Source: Granulosicoccus antarcticus IMCC3135 (GTDB lineage Bacteria; Pseudomonadota; Gammaproteobacteria; Granulosicoccales; Granulosicoccaceae). Taken from it: a stretch of DNA of 64,000 nucleotides. The stretch lies in assembly GCF_002215215.1 (NCBI RefSeq), contig NZ_CP018632.1, positions 7,188,501 to 7,252,500 on the forward strand, given 5' to 3'. The notes under the pieces are model-generated. The model had not been told where the DNA came from. It worked only from the letters and a program-made list of their open reading frames with translations, and did not search any database. Shown here piece by piece: positions 62,251 through 64,000 of this stretch (position 1 is its first letter; each line of letters starts with the position of its first letter). The position numbers and the translations under genes were made by a program.

Positions 62251-62375
62251 AGTGCAAAAACGTCGCGCATTCCGGAAAGGTTCGATGGTATCACCTACAC
62301 CTGCGTGTATCATTCTTCGCTTAGATAACCTTTCCATTGCCATCCCCTCGCACCGCTCAGGAGCGCTTAGCGTAT

Positions 62376-63038
62376 ATGTACCAACCCGGACAAGCCTATT
62401 CCCTCAGTGATCGTTTCAGAGGCTACCTGCCCGTTGTCGTCGATGTTGAAACCGGCGGATTCAACGAGCGCAATGATGCCTTGCTGGAAATTGCCGCCGT
62501 TTTGCTGGGAATTGATGAAAATGGTCAGCTGAAGCCCGTCAAGAGCTACACCACACACGTTGTGCCTTTTGATGGCAGCAACATCGAACCCAAGTCGCTG
62601 GAAGTCAATGGAATAGACCCCTACCACCCACTACGGGCTGCCAGAGAAGAGCGCGAAGCGCTGTCTCATATCTTCACGCCGGTGCGAGAAGCCGTCGCTG
62701 CTGCCAATTGCACACGTGCCATCCTGGTCGGCCACAATGCCTTCTTCGACCTCAAGTTTGTCAATGCAGCTGCCGATCGTTGCGGTATCAAGAAGAACCC
62801 GTTCCACCCGTTCAGCTGCTTTGACACCGTCTCGTTTTGCGGACTGGCCTACGGTCAGACTGTGTTGGCGCGCTCAGCTGTCGCAGCAGGCATGGAATGG
62901 GACACCGCAGAAGCCCATTCGGCTATCTACGACACCCGCAAGACAGCCGATCTGTTCTGCTCCGTGATCAACCGCTGGGAAGAGCTGAATGCTGGTACTG
63001 AAGCGCCTATTGCAGACGGCTCCTACGTACCTCGCTGA
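62376..63038 (+). CDS. rnt: Ribonuclease T
   Basis: The 220-residue DEDDh exonuclease has D23 and E25 in [10 protein letters not shown], the second acidic block [10 protein letters not shown] and the HxxxxxD block [14 protein letters not shown]. RNase T trims the 3' ends of tRNA and other stable RNAs and acts as a dimer. ATG 62376 (AGGAG upstream, 12 bases) is preferred over an in-frame ATG at 62337, because [16 protein letters not shown] aligns with the normal RNase T start. It is followed 15 bp later by arfB on the same strand. Confidence 0.93.
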   Translation: MYQPGQAYSLSDRFRGYLPVVVDVETGGFNERNDALLEIAAVLLGIDENGQLKPVKSYTTHVVPFDGSNIEPKSLEVNGIDPYHPLRAAREEREALSHIFTPVREAVAAANCTRAILVGHNAFFDLKFVNAAADRCGIKKNPFHPFSCFDTVSFCGLAYGQTVLARSAVAAGMEWDTAEAHSAIYDTRKTADLFCSVINRWEELNAGTEAPIADGSYVPR

Positions 63039-63053
63039 GCGTGTGCCGCCATC

Positions 63054-63470
63054 ATGCTGAAGATCAACGACAACCTGTCCATTCCCATCGAGGAAATCGA
63101 GTGGCAGGCTATCCGTTCTCAGGGTGCTGGCGGCCAGAACGTCAACAAGGTTTCATCGGCTGTGCACCTGCGCTTTGACGTCAATGCATCCAGCCTGCCC
63201 GAACATATCCGGCAAAAACTGTTACAAATCAAGGACAAGCGCCTGACCAAGGATGGCGTGATCGTGATCAAGGCACAGCAGCATCGTCGTCAGGACCAGA
63301 ATCACGCGGATGCTCTGCAACGACTTGCCGAACTGATCAGGGAGGGGGTACACGTCCCGATCAAACGCCGCCCTACCCGCCCGACCCGAAACTCGGTGTC
63401 ACGGCGACTGGACAACAAGACAAAACACTCAAGACTGAAAGCCAGCCGCGGCAAGATTGACCACGACTGA
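63054..63470 (+). CDS. arfB: Alternative ribosome rescue factor ArfB (peptidyl-tRNA hydrolase, YaeJ)
   Basis: The 138-residue protein has the GGQ motif at residues 26-28 in RSQGAGGQNVNK and a basic C-terminal tail (RRPTRPTRNSVSRRLDNK) that in ArfB enters the mRNA channel of a stalled ribosome. ArfB hydrolyses peptidyl-tRNA on ribosomes that lack a stop codon. It matches the E. coli YaeJ length (140). It follows rnt and converges with grxD, 18 bp away. Confidence 0.94.
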   Translation: MLKINDNLSIPIEEIEWQAIRSQGAGGQNVNKVSSAVHLRFDVNASSLPEHIRQKLLQIKDKRLTKDGVIVIKAQQHRRQDQNHADALQRLAELIREGVHVPIKRRPTRPTRNSVSRRLDNKTKHSRLKASRGKIDHD

Positions 63471-63488
63471 CCGTTAATTCAGTCAAAT

Positions 63489-63827
63489 TCAGGCTGATTG
63501 AGCTGCAGCCTTGTCGATCATTTTCTTCAAATCGCCGCTTTCGGCCAGTTCCATGACGATATCGCAGCCACCGACCAGCTCCCCTTCGATATACAGCTGT
63601 GGAAATGTTGGCCAGTCAGAAACCTGCGGCAGAGTCTCGCGAATCGCAGGGTCTGCAATGATATTGACGAAAGCAAATTCCTGTTCGCATTGCTTCAATG
63701 CTTCTACTGTGCGCATGGAAAAACCGCACATGGGCAACTGAGGCGTGCCTTTCATGTAGAGAATTATCGAATTTTCGGAAATTTGCTGTTCGATACGGGT
63801 ACGGACGTCGGATGCTTGGTCACTCAT
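63489..63827 (-). CDS. grxD: Monothiol glutaredoxin Grx4
   Basis: The 112-residue protein has the monothiol active site CGFS at 34-37, preceded by LYMKGTPQLPM, and the glutathione-binding blocks WPTFPQLYIEGELVGGCDI. Grx4 delivers or stores 2Fe-2S clusters, often with BolA. It is a normal-length single-domain protein, on the minus strand, convergent with arfB; the short gap shows no strong terminator. About 170 bp after its start hold a hairpin at 63951 and no other gene. Confidence 0.95.
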   Translation of the reverse strand: MSDQASDVRTRIEQQISENSIILYMKGTPQLPMCGFSMRTVEALKQCEQEFAFVNIIADPAIRETLPQVSDWPTFPQLYIEGELVGGCDIVMELAESGDLKKMIDKAAAQSA

Positions 63828-63950
63828 GATGCTGCTTGCTCACGGTCAAAAATCAAGATAGTGGCCGGCAGTGTACTCCCAGTGATGGGTGCGCACACTC
63901 GGCAGACGGATAATCTGGGGAGTTACCAGCAAAACTGCAAGAGGCGTCGC

Positions 63951-63978
63951 GCCGGACGGAACATTCACACCGTCCGGC
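63951..63978. terminator. Hairpin near the window end
   Basis: GCCGGACGG and CCGTCCGGC form a perfect nine-base stem with a ten-base loop. Neither strand has a T run. It may end a gene that lies beyond the window. This is seen in the sequence; the role is a guess. Confidence 0.45.
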
Positions 63979-64000
63979 AACGTAACGCCCTACCCCGGCC

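Overview
The window reads as a chromosomal segment of a free-living, probably marine gammaproteobacterium. Supporting features are an Rnt/ArfB/GrxD cluster, UbiK, a GlnK-AmtB pair, RND efflux, complete yej and ynj type ABC systems, a TRAP transporter and an AddA/AddB-like repair pair. The mixture is reminiscent of Granulosicoccus-like Chromatiales, but that placement is an inference from gene content, not from a search. About 48 protein genes fill nearly all of the sequence. I see no tRNA, rRNA, insertion sequence, prophage or CRISPR array.

Layout. 1-2.8 kb: the end of a sodium:solute symporter and a cNMP/CBS/DUF294 regulator. 2.9-6.6 kb: an unknown protein with a KDS minisatellite, two MscS channels and a host-attachment (AtsE-like) protein between them. 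6.7-10.5 kb: a three-subunit molybdenum hydroxylase of PaoABC type, without the Tat signal of E. coli PaoA. 10.7-15.8 kb: a class V aminotransferase, ubiK, glnK-amtB behind an NtrC/sigma-54 type control region, yaaA and a site-2 protease. 16.0-21.9 kb: poorly known envelope proteins, including a 950-residue membrane protein with four two-cysteine periplasmic repeats and a C-terminal J domain, and a 629-residue membrane/coiled-coil protein.

22-29.6 kb: a small membrane protein, a D-2-hydroxyacid dehydrogenase, and a leftward catabolic block made of a serine/threonine-type dehydratase, TRAP DctP-DctQ-DctM, an amidase and a small membrane protein. 29.9-34.2 kb: an RND efflux pair. 34.3-39.4 kb: a lipoprotein, then a leftward ynjB-ynjC-ynjD-ynjF type operon. 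39.6-45.5 kb: yejABEF peptide/microcin C type ABC transporter, followed by a B12-type radical SAM protein. 47.1-51.9 kb: a leftward membrane-stress block (28-residue ORF, XpaC, TelA, SPFH-GYF, double zinc ribbon). 52-58.9 kb: AddB-like nuclease, UvrD/AddA-like helicase-nuclease and thiopurine methyltransferase in one leftward operon. 59-63.8 kb: galE, a Ser/Thr kinase with a cNMP domain, a Yip1 membrane protein, rnt, arfB and grxD.

Two families of short dispersed repeats stand out. One has the core TTATGGGTGTCTG. It occurs five times inside the AddA-like gene, where it is read as protein in different frames and on both strands, and once in the 29.6 kb intergenic region. The other has the consensus AGGGNTCGTGAAAYA and sits exactly at gene 3' ends, supplying the stop codon in two cases. 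No strong candidate for a wholly new defence system is visible. The least explained pieces are the di-cysteine/J-domain locus and the XpaC-TelA-SPFH block.
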